Positions 21,956 to 34,864 of a stretch of DNA of 64,000 nt are shown here, one piece after another (within the stretch, counting starts at the first letter, position 1; every line of letters starts with the position of its first letter). This DNA is from Takakia lepidozioides. Lineage: Eukaryota > Streptophyta > Takakiopsida > Takakiales > Takakiaceae. The position numbers and the translations under genes were made by a program. The notes below the pieces were generated by a model. The model was not told the origin of the DNA. It saw only the letters and a program-made list of their open reading frames with translations, and searched no databases. The DNA is taken from assembly GCA_030704615.1 (NCBI GenBank), contig CM060731.1, positions 15,066,001 to 15,130,000 on the forward strand, in the 5' to 3' direction.

Positions 21956-22479
21956 GAGAGCAGCACAGAAGAGAGGGAAGATACTTTTTGTCATGTCAAG
22001 ACAAAGACAGGACCCCTAGGGTCGTTGTCATGAACATGTGAGAGTGCTGGTTGTAGAGGATCTGCCTTCGTACCAGGTCGCTGACCCCTGCTTGCGTGAC
22101 ATTTGTGGATGAGTGCTCGATGCAACAAATCCTTCATGTCTGCCATACGTAGGCCATCATCTTCCCAAGTTAAAGCAAGACAACTAGAAGTGTCATGCAT
22201 CAATGATCTCCAAGCTGAAAGCCCAAGAGCCTAGTGTGGAAGGACAACTAACTATACAACAAACATGGCTATGTCGAAAGCGTTGGCACCAGTGAGAGTA
22301 CTTGCTTACAGGCCAAACATGGACAGCTACAAGAAAGTTATGGAGCAAATGGAGTCAAGGATAAGAAGGGCAAACTTCCCTCATGGCCACCATAGAGACT
22401 TAACTGCCTGCCACACTAGTACTCAACATAACTCAAGTATCAGTAGAACTTCCCTGCACATAACTGCATCAAAATGATC

Positions 22480-23330
22480 AAGCTCAGTCTGTGCAAGATG
22501 AACACCAGTCTTATGAACAATAGGATCAGCACCAGCAACAGAAAGATCGATAAGATATTCTTCAATTCTGCTATAAGGAACGGCAACATGTGGCTCTGTA
22601 CGAGTTAAAGCATCAACACTAGTATTTTGAGGAGTCTTCAAGACCTTAAGCGGAAGATGATCTGTTTCAACAACAAATGAGCTACCAGTGAAGATATTGG
22701 TAAAGATGTTTTAACTCCAAATACAACAGCCAATCCTTCTTTATCCGTAATAGAGTAATTCTTCTCATGCTTGTCAAGCCTGAGAAGCATCTCAGAAGCA
22801 TATCCTATCACCTGTTCCTTTCCATCTCACACTTGACACAGGATGGCAGATACTGCAACATCACTAGTATCCATTTGAATTAGTCTGCAAGGAAGAGAGA
22901 AGTCAGGATATACTAACACAAGGGCTATGGTCAGAGCCACCTTCAGCCTTACGAAAGCCCACATCTGCTGAGGCCCCCAACTGAATCTGATGTCCTTGGA
23001 TAATAACTTGGTTAAGGCATTAGCAATCTTAACAAAGTTTTTGATGAACCTCCTGTCGTGTGATGCCAAGCCTAAAAAAGACTTAACACATCTCTTGTCA
23101 GGGGGCACATGAAAGTTCCACACAGATTCCAAATTAGTAGTGTCTGGTTTTAAGACCTGCAGCAGTCAGACGGTGTCCAAGAAACTTGAGTTCTGAAAAA
23201 CAGAACTCATTTTTTTTTGTTTTGACCTTAACCCCAGCTGCTCTTAATCTGCAGAACACCCTCTCAAGGTCAACAAGGTGCTTTTCAAAAGAAGCAGAAT
23301 ATAACTTATGTTTATGTCATCGATGTACAC
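22480..23330 (-). mobile_element. Decayed Ty3/gypsy RT-RNase H fragment
   Basis: The minus strand at 22827-23132 encodes KRCVKSFLGLASHDRRFIKN, then FVKIANALTKLLSKDIRFSW and DTSDVAVSAILCQ, the RT thumb to RNase H region. Further 3' (22423-22700) VVETDHLPL and SVDALTRTEPH mark the RNase H end. Near 23.3 kb relics of the YIDD region are visible. Frames are broken and no LTR was seen. It is more diverged than, and distinct from, the chromovirus at 14.5-21.5 kb. Confidence 0.7.
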
Positions 23331-23404
23331 CAATGCGCATTCCAATCTCAAATTGCCCCGCCCATAACAGCTGTCGTCCTCCCTTCATACAACTTGCTGG
23401 TACT

Positions 23405-23600
23405 AGGTTTTGATGCCATGATCAACTGCTGCATTCAGCCGAATCATCTGCACTCCATTCATTCAAGCAAAAGACTTGAAATTTAGGGTTTGATACCGTG
23501 ACCAACGATTGTCATTCATCCGTACCACTTGCACTCCGTTGGCCCAAACAAAGGATTTACTCGCCGAGTCCAGGGTTTGACCCCACGACTGCCGTGATTG
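23405..23600 (+). repeat. Degenerate tandem repeat, about 80-bp period
   Basis: A unit with GGTTTGATNCCNTGA, then CATTCANCCGNA, then TGCACTCC, then CAAANGA occurs two to three times in diverged form. No coding role apparent. Confidence 0.45.
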
Positions 23601-23768
23601 ACGATGTCGCTCATTCATCCCACCCACATTCTCATCCGTTGAAAGAACCAAGATTCGCTTATCTCCCTCAAGTCGCGCAGGATCCTTCAGGTTTTGGAGG
23701 TTATGGTGCCAAACTCTTTAGATCCTTTCTGAGTAGCAAGTTTCTTTGAATTGGTTGTGTTTTGGTAG

Positions 23769-25259
23769 GACTACTTGCTGCCACAAGAATATGTGCCAAT
23801 CATGCGCTCTTCCATGCTGGACAAATGCCCTGTCTCTACCTATGATCAAGTTTTGCGATGTCTTCAAGGCTGAGCTTGGCCGGCTTCCCCATGAGGTAAA
23901 CATGTTCTCCTTATGCGTACTTGGCTTAAGATCATTCCTACAATCAGGGTAAAGTCACTATTTTTCAATTTACTAAGCTGTAGACTTCAAATATAGGTTG
24001 TAGCATGATGGTTTGACTTATTTTTCAATTTTGGAACTGTGTAGGTCTTAAGAAACCTGTAGGAGTTATCCCAGTGAATATATGGCATACAAAATGGGAA
24101 ATCCATTTGCTATATGTTCCCTGGAATCTTCAGGTGTCCTAGTGCCCCCACAAACTACACAGTGCCCCCTGCAAAGATGTTCCAACACCAAAGTTGGATG
24201 TACAGTGTCTGGCAGATAACAACTGAGGAGAGGATCCTGTTTGGTACCATCCTGTCACATCAACTAGAGAGCTAGCACTTGTCTCTACTATATCCCTTCT
24301 AATTATTGTCAAACCACAATGGCTTCCATTCCCTCTTAACACTACTGGAGTGAGTCCCTCACAAAGGTGTCGCCTGTTCCGGATATTTCTGCCCAAACTG
24401 GGCGGGGGGTCTGTGGCTAGAAGGTTACGGCATAAAGGTCTCATGACTACGTTCACTCTCTCACTCTCATTCCCTTTCTCTCTTTCTTATCAATATATCA
24501 GGGCCTTTTTCCCTGTCAACAGAAAAAATAGAAAAGGTACATGCTGAGCGGGTTATTCGGTCTCCACATGAGAGAGGAGAGACAGAGAGAGAGAGAGACA
24601 GAGAGAGAGACTTAGCTTGCCGTAGCCTTGTGGCCATAGACCTTGTGCCCAGTTTGGCAAGGGCATCACTCCAGTAGTGTGGGGTCTCATTGAAGGGCTC
24701 ACTTGAAGGGTCTTGGGTCAGATATAGTTGTCTGAGTGTGTCAATTGGGTGATGCAGGCGGTTGGTGGCTGAAGTACGCAATAGCCTACCCAAGGTCAGG
24801 ATCCTCACTTGTGCACCACTCTTTTGAGATATGACTGGACTCTTCTTCAAAATAAAAGAAGGGCCAGATGGAGAAGGGTGGGTTTGAGTATGAGAAGTGG
24901 GAGCAACAGTATGTCCAGCCTGTGGGTATGGATTCCTTGCAACAATGACAACGTTCCTCAAAATCGGCAAATGGGACTGATGTGGCTTGCAGGAACTTGA
25001 CTTCATGAATGAGGCCAGAAATTGTGGGCAGCGCGCCCAAAACTTAAATCTGTCACCACAGCTGACTTCCGACATTGTTGTGCCACAAATATACGGGGAG
25101 TGGGGGAGTGGAGCACCTCACACCTCATGTGTACTTTCCATGGAGTTCATGGAGGGTGTGGGCATCACCGATGTGGAGCTGCCATACAAAAGGAGTGCCA
25201 TAGGGGATCTGAGGATCATAGGTTTCTTCTCGGTACAGAACTTGGATGGATCAATTTAG
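23769..25259 (+). pseudogene. ABC1/ADCK (UbiB) atypical kinase, partial gene
   Basis: Exon 23769-23895 after a TGGTAG acceptor reads DYLLPQEYVPIMRSSMLDKC, then PVSTYDQV and, after an extra T shifts frame near 23856, CDVFKAELGRLPHE at a GTAAAC donor. A second exon from 24991 (TTGCAG acceptor) reads ELDFMNEARN, then VVPQIYGEW and LSMEFMEGVGITDV. These match the ABC1K/ADCK1 family N-lobe (LLPEEY; ELDF.nEa.N; MEF..G..vtD). The intervening exons with the Ala-rich loop and VAVKVQ lysine, and everything after ITDV, were not found. The locus looks like a decayed or rearranged gene with TE debris to its left. Confidence 0.5.
24571..24611 (+). repeat. (GA)n microsatellite
   Basis: About 40 bp of GAGA/GACAGA units within the ABC1K locus. 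Confidence 0.85.
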
Positions 25260-25918
25260 AGGAGCATATCTGCAGTTTCCTTTTGGACTTGGTTATAGCC
25301 TTTCTCAATGGAAGCATATTTTACTGAAGATGGTTGACTACAATTTTCTGGCTTTTAGTGGGTTGATAAGCCCCTCTCTTATGTAAATGCACAAAAAACT
25401 TGAATTTCAATCTGCCACTTCTGATTTTAATGAAAAATAAACATTACAGAACCTTGGAGTAATTCAGAAGATCCCATTCAAAATCGAACTCAGGTCGATT
25501 TGACATTTCGTTTTGATTTGCATGTCTTTAGAAAATTCTGGGCATTGTTCCTAACATCAGCTCCTCCTTGTTCCAAATCCTCTAAGGAACAATTCTCCCT
25601 GATGTCATCAGCTCAGCCTACCTGCGTCCGTCATCTATTAGTTATCCCTTAATCCATCATGTCTGTCAAAACTGAAAGGCTTTGTCACATCAGAACAAAT
25701 ATTTTGGGTGGGAAAATAGGGCAGGTAGAGGGTTTCTCATTTCTCATGCAAAATATTCGAGACAATCCAAAGCATTTCTACTGCTGCAGCCCTAATAGTG
25801 CTGTAGGATTGTACAAAGAATCAGAGCATTTGGAGCATTTGGTTTCTCCAGAGAATGCAGTGGAGTTATTTGCTTGAGATGGAGGATAGTTGTGAGAAAC
25901 AAGGTCAGGACTTGTTGC

Positions 25919-28900
25919 TTACATGAGTGATGAGACTGGAGGCCTCAAACTGCGGGCAAGACCTTCAAAACTCTTTGCCAACTGCACTTCATCAAGGCTA
26001 ACCTGGAATGTGCCATCACCGGCCTTGGCCATATCCATCAGAATTTGCTTGTAAGGATCGCTGCCAAACATGATGGTGTGTACCACCAGCTTTGGGTCCA
26101 ACCGTTTCATCTTCTCCACACAGGAGACAGGCTGAACACCTCCATTGTTTCCTCCATCACTAAGAAAGATAATGACTGACCTTTTCTTCTGAATAGCCAC
26201 GTCTTTCGCCGAGCGCTCAAGAATTTGTTCTGCTGACTCGAGGCCTCTGGAATAAGTTGTCCCACCACTTGCTTCAGAAGAGAGGAGCTGGTCAACAAGA
26301 TTTTCTTTGATGTCTTGCCTTCGAATACACAAGTAGCAGTCGTATTGAAAAGAACCACTGACACTGAGTCCTGCAGGCTGACAGCACTGCGGGTCCGTAT
26401 AAACCGAAAAATAGCCTCATACACACATCCTAACCGATTCCAGTGGGAAGAAGTGAATCTTGCCAATGTTGGGAAGGCATCTTGAGAAGCCATGGACCCT
26501 GACCTGTCGATCACAAAGATGACATGATTGGGCACATTCATGAGGTGGTCACAGCTGAAATGATGGCCATCATCGTTGACATATCCCATGCCAGTGGCGT
26601 GAGGTCCCATTTTCGAAACAGGGGGATGCCACAAGGGCTCTGTACAATATGATATTTGCTTAGAAGGACCAGATCCTGCGGATGCAGTGGCCGATGGACT
26701 GTGGTCACTAGATGGGCACTGATGGTCGCAAAGGGCAAATTGGCGCTGCTCATCTTCACTGCAGGGATCCTTGAACCTCATGCGTTTCCAGTAAGCAGCA
26801 TGCGTAACCTCATCCTTGGGAGTATCGAAATCTGGCCCATATTTGCAAGTCTGATGCCTTCCTCCCTCAAGGAATTTGCTGGCACAATTGCTGAGCTTAT
26901 CTTTGTTTTGACAAGGAATCAGATGGATATGGCCCCGACCCCGTGCCTTGCAGTGCATCATGCACATCTCTGCCAACCCCGACTCACCCCAAGTGTACTT
27001 CCGGTCAAGAATGTCAATGGCCATAGACTCAGATACAAAGCTCACATCTCTCATATTCCCATGGGTTGTAACATGACGCCCAGGGTGTCCAATGGGGAGA
27101 TGGCAGAAATAGCCACATGCTGCACACCTGGTCTCACAAAAGTGGACTGCGGAGGGGTTTTTGCTATGACAGTGTGGGCCATCATGACACTCCTTGAAAG
27201 GGGGAATTGCAATGCAGCATGTCTTTCTCAGTCCATTTTGCTCAGACACATGCTCATATTCAAAAGTTTGCCTTGAAATATGCGAGTCTTCTTCACAACT
27301 TCGGTCACCACCTCGCAGATTCCTTGGGCCTCACACTGCTCCTCACAACTGTGTTCACTCCCACATAAATGATGAGACACATTTAACTCCTCAGAATGGA
27401 AGTGGTCCATAGAAGCACATTTGCGGTTGCATCCTTTCATTGAGCACTGCAAGGGGCAAGATTTTTCGGGGCATTCATGCTGGAAATGTTCGCTGAGCTC
27501 AAAAGGGAAAACACATGGGTTTCCACAGAAGAGAAGTGAGCAAGTCTCTGGGCACATGTGTTGCCAGGAGTTGCATTTATGATCCCCGGCATGGCTGGCT
27601 TTCAGTGTGTACACCTTGTTGCAGTTTGATGCTTTGCCAAAGAAACTGCAATCATTTCCACATGTATGACTCTTCTGATGGCAGTCATGCTGGCCTTCAT
27701 GTCCCGCCACATCATTGCGCCCATTTTTATCACCACCTGCCATCAAATATTGTGTTACAAACATCTCAATTTCCATAGAACAGGAATTCAGACAGGTTGA
27801 ACGGTTTAAATTTGTAAGCAATTTGTCCAGTGACAACTGATTCAACTATTTAGTTCCAACCACCTGCGACAAAATAATGAGTTGCAATTCAATTTGATTA
27901 GACCAGAGTTCAGACAGGTTGAACAGTTCGGATCTCAAAGCAATTTGTACTCAGTGTCCACTGACACAAGCTTTTAGTCCAACCATTAACAACCCCATAG
28001 TAAGTGGAACGCCTACCACCCAGGATGCTTCTGTATACATACAAGTGGATTACAACAGTCAGGTGCATTGGGGTTATACCTGTAATGCTCTCACTGAGGT
28101 AGTAGCTGCATGTCTGGGTGCATCTGTGATCACCCTTGCAAGAATGATCACCAGGGTGTGCCTTCTCTTGTATACACCTCAGATAGCACCTCTCACATTT
28201 GCGGCTACAGAGAGAAAGGTGTTGTTTCAACTCAGCAAGCATTGCAACAGCTTCCAAGCGAATCTTCTGCACATCTCCATCATCAGCGAATTCCTCTGTA
28301 TTGGTGCTAATCCAATCCAGCACCCTTGATTTCCTTCGCTCTGCCAAAGCCTGTAAGAAGCTCTCAAAGGAAGAATGCCAGATCTCATCATTTCCTGCCC
28401 CGCGGGGAACCACCTTCTGAAATGTTTCTCTCAATGGCTGCAGAATGGCATCAAAAGTCACCTGGAAACACCAGCAGTAGCATCCAACCATACCCACTCT
28501 TAGAGCAACTCAACATAGTCTAATAGGTTTGCAGAGATAGGTGCTATATAAAAGGACTCGACTCCAACCAGTAGTATTTTCGCAGCTTTTGGGAAAGAAA
28601 TGCAGTGGCTCAGCAAAACGAGGAGACAGTCTTATCTTACTTGGCTTTCTTGAGGAGCAAGATGCACATGTGTGTCACAAACATCGAAAATGTAGTCGCC
28701 AGCTTGTAATTCGCCCAGCTGGTGTTGAGTGTCAAAATTGACAAGTACTTTCTCCTTATCTGCGACGGCAAGACACCCAGAAATGATAGCTGAGCCTAAA
28801 TGTTTCCTGAGCAAGTTCAGCTTCAAGGTGATCCGCTTGGTGTCGATAGGTGACCAATCTTTGGCACTGATCTGAGAAATCACCAACTTCAGGTCCCTTG

Positions 28901-31900
28901 CAAAACTCCGGCCACTTCTATGGCAAGCCTCCAGCTCTTCCAGGGTCTCAGCAATCTCGACTATGCTCTCCTGAGATCACATGATATGCTTGATAAGGTC
29001 ATGTGAGAAACTTCGTTAAAAATCATGTAATTTGATCAAGGCATGAGAGGGTATATGCTCTCTTGGCCCTTTTGAACCCTTAAACTAATGAACGAAAGAT
29101 AGTACAACAGACACTGAAGGCAGGACACATTTCATCAGATTTACTCAGTGTCTGTCACATTTTGAAGGCCTCATTCGCTGATTCATACATAAAAAGATTG
29201 GTAGCGGCCAACCTAGCCTGAAACTCAGGGCGCTGGAAGGGTGGCAAGGCAGCAATTGCAATCTCGCCACCATACATTGTCATTAGAAAATTTTCATGAG
29301 ATTTGTTGCACATCTGAGAGATCTTCTCATGAAATTCATGTTTCAGGTCATCAACATCTGATGTGTCCACATCTTTGATGGCTATGTAGAAGAGGCCTTT
29401 GAAAAGCTTGTCATCTTGCTTCACCACGCTGACCCCATACTGAAAGCGCTCAAAAACTGCTTCAGTCTCTTTGTCTAGGTGAAAATCCTGAGGATCAGAT
29501 CAGAATTGATTGGTAAGCCATTTATTGCCAAAGGGATCGAAAGTCTTCAAACTGTGTAAAATATAGAAGAGCTCTCTAGGTTTATGTCATGGTCTGCTCT
29601 TTCCTGTTACCACCAATTTGTGTATTTCTGATCTTGGAACCTTCTATACCATAAATCAGGTGGTAGAAACAACAACAACTGGCAACTACAGCAACAGAAG
29701 AAGCTGGAGGGTTCTGAGAATAACTTCCACAACATGGTACCCACTGTACATCAGTGAGACAATAAAGAGAGAATGAATTGCATCCTACCAAAAATGCATA
29801 TTGAGATATTAACATGCCTTTTTATTGAAGATGGTGATATTACTGACGGCAGCATTGAGGATGGAAAGCAGCTCCTGCTCACTGCGCTCAAAGCTCCCAA
29901 GGCCCTCGAAATCAAGGAGCACATAAAGACAATCATTTGTACTGCGCATGGTCATCCACACACCATCTGTGCATCGTCCACCAGCCACATCTAGCAGCGA
30001 GCCGCTCAAATGGTTGAGAAGATAAGATTTCCCACTGCTCTGCTTCCCCATGGACGAAATGACCTTAATGTTTCCAGCCCAGTTCTCCAGAACAGCATCA
30101 TAGAAGCCAAGGCGTATCACATTTGCAAGAGAGAGAGCGTCTGCATAGTTGAGGTCTGCTGAGATCTGAAGGCCATCAACAAGGGGCTTCATGCCATTGT
30201 TTTCCGCCCGAGCAATTTGAATGGGAACAAGGCAAACAAGATGGAGCATCCAAACACCCATCTTAGTCAAACTGAGCCCTTGTGCAATTCTGCCAGGTTT
30301 CTGCAGAAGACACTGTCCTAGGGATTGCACATGGAAAATGGTCTTCAATCTAGTAAAGTCTTTCCCCTTCTCTCTTTTCAGCTTCTCCATTGCTGATGTT
30401 AAGTGTTTCATACACTTTTCATCGATGTCTTTTGCTACCAACCCAGGGGATGCTCTCCATGTAAGATGAAAACAGAGCTCTCGAATGTGGCTGTCCCTAT
30501 CCATCAAAGGAGGGCTGGTGGAGAATTTGTCAAAAATGTGGTATAAATAGTCCAGTTCAAGGCAAGTCAAGACTTTCTTCAAGGAGCTCTTAGGTTTTGA
30601 CGTGTCTCGCGCACCATTTTGAACTTTGAACTGACAAACCTCAGATGCCGAAGTTATCTCCAGCACTTGGGACTTTATTACACCAGAATGTGCATTACCA
30701 TGGACAATGAGGAGGTGCATTTGAGGGCCAAAACACACCACTGCCACCTCCATGGTGTTGAAGTCTTGAACAAGAAGATCCAGCTCTATGGTCTTCAGAA
30801 AGGACATCGTGTCATCAAGCCTGTAAACTTCCAGCCATAAGGAAGTATCTGCCCCTTCCTTCCTGTGGATATCTGTGTTGCAATCACCGAACTTTGTTTT
30901 TAGATACTATTGGACATGGATATCTAGGTGTAATCCGAGAGGACCATATTGGTTGCCATCACATGTAACCTGAGGGAGCAACAGACGATGCAGGGATCTT
31001 TGGCTCTAAGATTCTTAAGAGGAGAAAACAGACAGACAATATATCCTTACAGGTAAGGTCTCGAAAATAAGCAAACTTGATTACACTACTGGCCCATGTG
31101 ACATCTGTTGTGGGTGGAGTGCAGATCCAGACACTAAGCTTTTGGGAGACTCGCTGTACTATGCATACCATACAGGTTATATCATCTAGGGAGCTCCACA
31201 GAGCCCACTAATCTACACAACTCCAAACGTGCATCCAGCCCAATGGTGTGTTTCAACCCCTTTTCATAAACAAAGGGCAGGCATGATATGCACCTTCTGT
31301 GGTGGCGTCAGTTCCTGGCAGACAAGTAGGTGTAGCTCCAATCTCGCTGCAGTTGTCACTTACATCTGGAGCAGTTTCACCGGAAGACTTGGCCACACTT
31401 CCTGTGATTCTTTTGTAGAAAACAAGTAGACATGATCAATCTGAAGAGATGCAAGCTTTAGAAACTGGCTTGGATATCATAATAGTGCGTGGCTTTATCA
31501 TGACAGGCTGTTGCAACTCAACAACTCGGACGCAGTGGGCTGAGTCAACTAATACTAACTCCTCCTTCCCAGGGACAAACTCCATCCACACAATCTCCAG
31601 AATCCCATGGTAATCTCCTAGACAAACATCCACACCAGTCCTGTGGACTCGTTGATGCGATGTATTCTGATTGTCAATGATGATTTGTCATACAAAGCAA
31701 GAAACTTGCAGGCTTCATCGAAAGCCACTAAATCGTAACCTCGGAAAAATTTCAGCACAGGATTCGCACTGCTCAGGTCCACCCCAAGTCTGGAGCCAAG
31801 GTATACACTTAAAGAAGATTCATTCAAAAACCTTAAAATGAACACCAGTACCTGGCCAGACTTCAAGTACACAACCTTCCACAAGCGCTGCTCATTTGAG

Positions 31901-34864
31901 TCCAGATCAATAACCTTGACTGGCTGTGAGAGACTAGGTACAATAACATGACCAATCTCGGACGTCAATAGATCCAGATCAGTTTTCATTGGGGCAAGCT
32001 CTACAGCTATCCAGGTGACATTCTCCTTCTCAACCACCTCATGTGAGTAGTGGATGGTCACTTTCCCCCTCCTGCTCTCTGATCTGGAACCCAGTCCCCT
32101 CACAAAATTCCATCCGGCAGCCATAATACCGACACGATCTGTACTGTCCAGTAGTTGACACTTCAACACAGAAAGGGTAGGCAGATCAGGAGAGCCTCTC
32201 GTGAGTATCTTGTTCCGGAGGCTTGTTAGATAGGCTGCTTTGTCAAGCTTGATGCTTTCCTTCAAAGATCGGGTCTCTTCCTGTAGATCTTGCTCAACCT
32301 GCACTCGTACCAACAGTGCAAAAGCCGTTTTGACAGTGGAAAAGACTTTGCCCTGGAATTCAGATCTGGCTTTCTTGTAAATTTCAAGGCATACAGTACT
32401 TACAGCAGGAGCCATCTCCATTTCTGCAACATCCAACCCCTCCGATTCAAGAATTTCTGAAAATTTAGTCTCCAGGGAGTGTTCTACATCTGGTGATAAA
32501 TTGAACTGTGCTGAGAGGTCCAAACCAGAGGCCTGCACCATTTTGTGAATGATCAAGTCTGTATGATCAGGACACTCTGAAGTCAATCCAAACGCTGAGG
32601 CATGGTGCTCCACAGCAAAGCTCACAAGAGATGCACTCTTCTTACATGGTAGCCTCACAAATTCAGTGCTAAACCTTCTTAAAATCTTATCCAGGGCAAT
32701 ACATTTGCACTAGCCAAGCTGCCCATCCAGCTCTCCAAGCCACTTCCTGATGAGCCCTTGACAAGCTCAAGGCTGACCACTTTTATCCGGCTCTCCCCAG
32801 TAATGTGCAAGAACAGGGGCTTTGACAGCAGCACCATACCTGTGACATCCATCCCAGCTGCAGGGAGGAGGCGAGCTATGAAACTGGGATTATTCTCTGG
32901 ACCTGCGGGTCTCAGGGTGATCTCTTGGCTGTACATGACGGGTCCAAAGGCCCTATCTGGTGCTTGGCGCCCAACAACAAAATGTGTTCCCTTCAATGGA
33001 ATGCTCATGATAAACCTGTCCCTCATCCTTCCTTCAAACCGGAACACAACCTCAGATCCAATGAATAGTATCTGCTGCGCCAATCTGTCTGGTTTTCGGA
33101 ATAGAACATCACAAAGCTCTCTTTCCAATTCATTAAAGACTAAGTGGTCCAAGACTCTTCTGTTCTCAGGTCGTTCGTCAAGGCTTGTGAAATCTGCCAA
33201 TGTGATTTCAACATTAGCAGCTTCCCCTATCTTCCATGGATCTGCACAGTCAGAATTGTTTGCATCTTCCCCATGATTAGCACCTTCCTGTTCTGTGTAT
33301 TCTGATATCTGACTTCCAGATTTTCTGCTAAGAGAATCTTGGAGTAATCCCTCTTCCCATGGATAGGTGAGCCGGAGGTAAGCCAGAAGGCCACATGCAA
33401 AAATATTCAGAACCTTTGCTTCTTGATTACTCACAATGGAGTCCTTCTTGTAGCTTCTATTGTTTTGCTCTGCTAATTTCTCCTCTGCATTCTCTTCAAT
33501 GGAGTGGAACTCCTGCAAACCTTCCAAATTAGCACATTGTAAGAGCGAGGTGAAGTCGCGGTCTCCCAATTTACTGACATCGAGATTATGTTTGGAAAGC
33601 CCAATCCTGAACAATTTGAGGGAGCTCATTCACTTGGACTGTCAATTGTTTACATTGCTCGATTGTTTGGGGAGACCGATCGATGGTGATAAGAACAGCT
33701 GACCGATGGAGACCCTGAGATAGCTTAATATCTTTAGCTGCTAATTGTTGAACGGGATAGACTTTGTCATTTGCGAACAATTGTTTTGAGCTTTTTGAGC
33801 ATAGGGGAAGCTCAAAACCAGGATGCAACTTGAAGTCATTCTCCGAGGCCTTAACAACAGAAATCTGCAATCTCTGAGTGCGCTGTTTCCTTGAGAATTG
33901 TGCGGCAGATGTGGACAGTGAGGCCACAACTTCGTGCCCGTCCATGCAAATGTAAATCGTGTCACATAGCTCTGTGAGATACCTCACAAAATTGCAAGAG
34001 ATGTCTTTCCTTGAAGCATCCTGCAGCTTCTTGCCCTGGTGCCAGTAGAAAACACAAAGACTCTCGTGTTTCAAAGACAAGTACAATCCTGGCTCTAACT
34101 TTCCCTCCCGCATCTGCACAGCCGCCTCGGTCGTGACGAACTCCTGCCTCGTGAGTATTTCAACCATCACATCCTTGCTTCCATAGAAGCCAACAATGGG
34201 CAAAGATAAATTGTTCAGCACTCCAAAATTTAATAGCTGCTTCTCATCGTGCCCAAGCCTTGCTGAGTTCGGCACCAGCCTGTTGCAAAGGCCAGAAATC
34301 TGATCGCGGGGAAGGACGACCTTCTCCACAAAGCTCAGGTCCTGCTTGTCTGTCCTTATCTGCATGAGCTTGTACAACGTACCATGTACAGGCAAGTTAT
34401 CAACACCCTCACACTCCGAATGCATACGTAAACACTGAGAGTCTGAGGTTGTCTGACAGAGCTGTTTACTATCTGCATCACTTTGATATAGCTCTTCGAC
34501 TCCACAGACGGGCTCAGAGTGCACCGCTGAATCTTCTGCAAGACGAATCTTCGAAGGATCGTTATGTGTTCCATCTCCTAAATTGTCTGTCGACCCTGTT
34601 TTCATCTTCTTTTGAGGTGTCTCTTCGTTTTCAGGCAAAAACGTGTCTTTACCATTGTCACGGTTCTGATCACCGGAGACACGGCGAACTTCCGAGGATC
34701 CAAAGGAGAGACTTTGATGGGATGGTCGTGAGTGAATTTGTTACTGGATCTCCACCGTTGCCCGTTCCAAGTCGCTCTGGCTCATCATTGTGAGACTGCA
34801 GCAGGTAGCAGTCGTCTGATTCTCCAGCAGCGTAATATGGCCTGAAGTCTCTACCACCTCCCAT
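25919..34864 (-). pseudogene. Giant VLIG/GBP-like GTPase with NFX1-like Cys repeats and VWA domain
   Basis: Six exons: 31364-34864, 29818-30820, 29159-29487, 28641-28970, 28080-28461, 25919-27736; about 2450 codons. Exon 1 encodes a long region of no recognised family, its 3' part beta-rich. Exon 2 carries a G domain with P-loop GKQSSGKS, GGRCTDGVWM and DFEGLGSFERSEQE (G3 DxEG), as in very-large-inducible and guanylate-binding GTPases. Exons 5-6 hold Cys/His repeats (CSRKCERCYLRC, HPGDHSCKGDHRCTQTC, HECPEKSCPLQC) like NFX1 fingers, then a VWA domain with MIDAS DRSGSMAS and FLSDGGNNGG, ending at 25919. Junctions close in phase except exon 3/4, off by one in an A run. One-base frame breaks lie near 34670, 33600, 32705, 31625, 31450, 29160, 27245 and 26325. 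The gene is either a young pseudogene or real with sequence errors. Confidence 0.7.

Noticed and set aside
24467-25075. Long minus-strand frame of 202 codons
   Set aside because: Its right part is antisense to the ABC1K exon and the rest is low complexity around the GA repeat; no family match.
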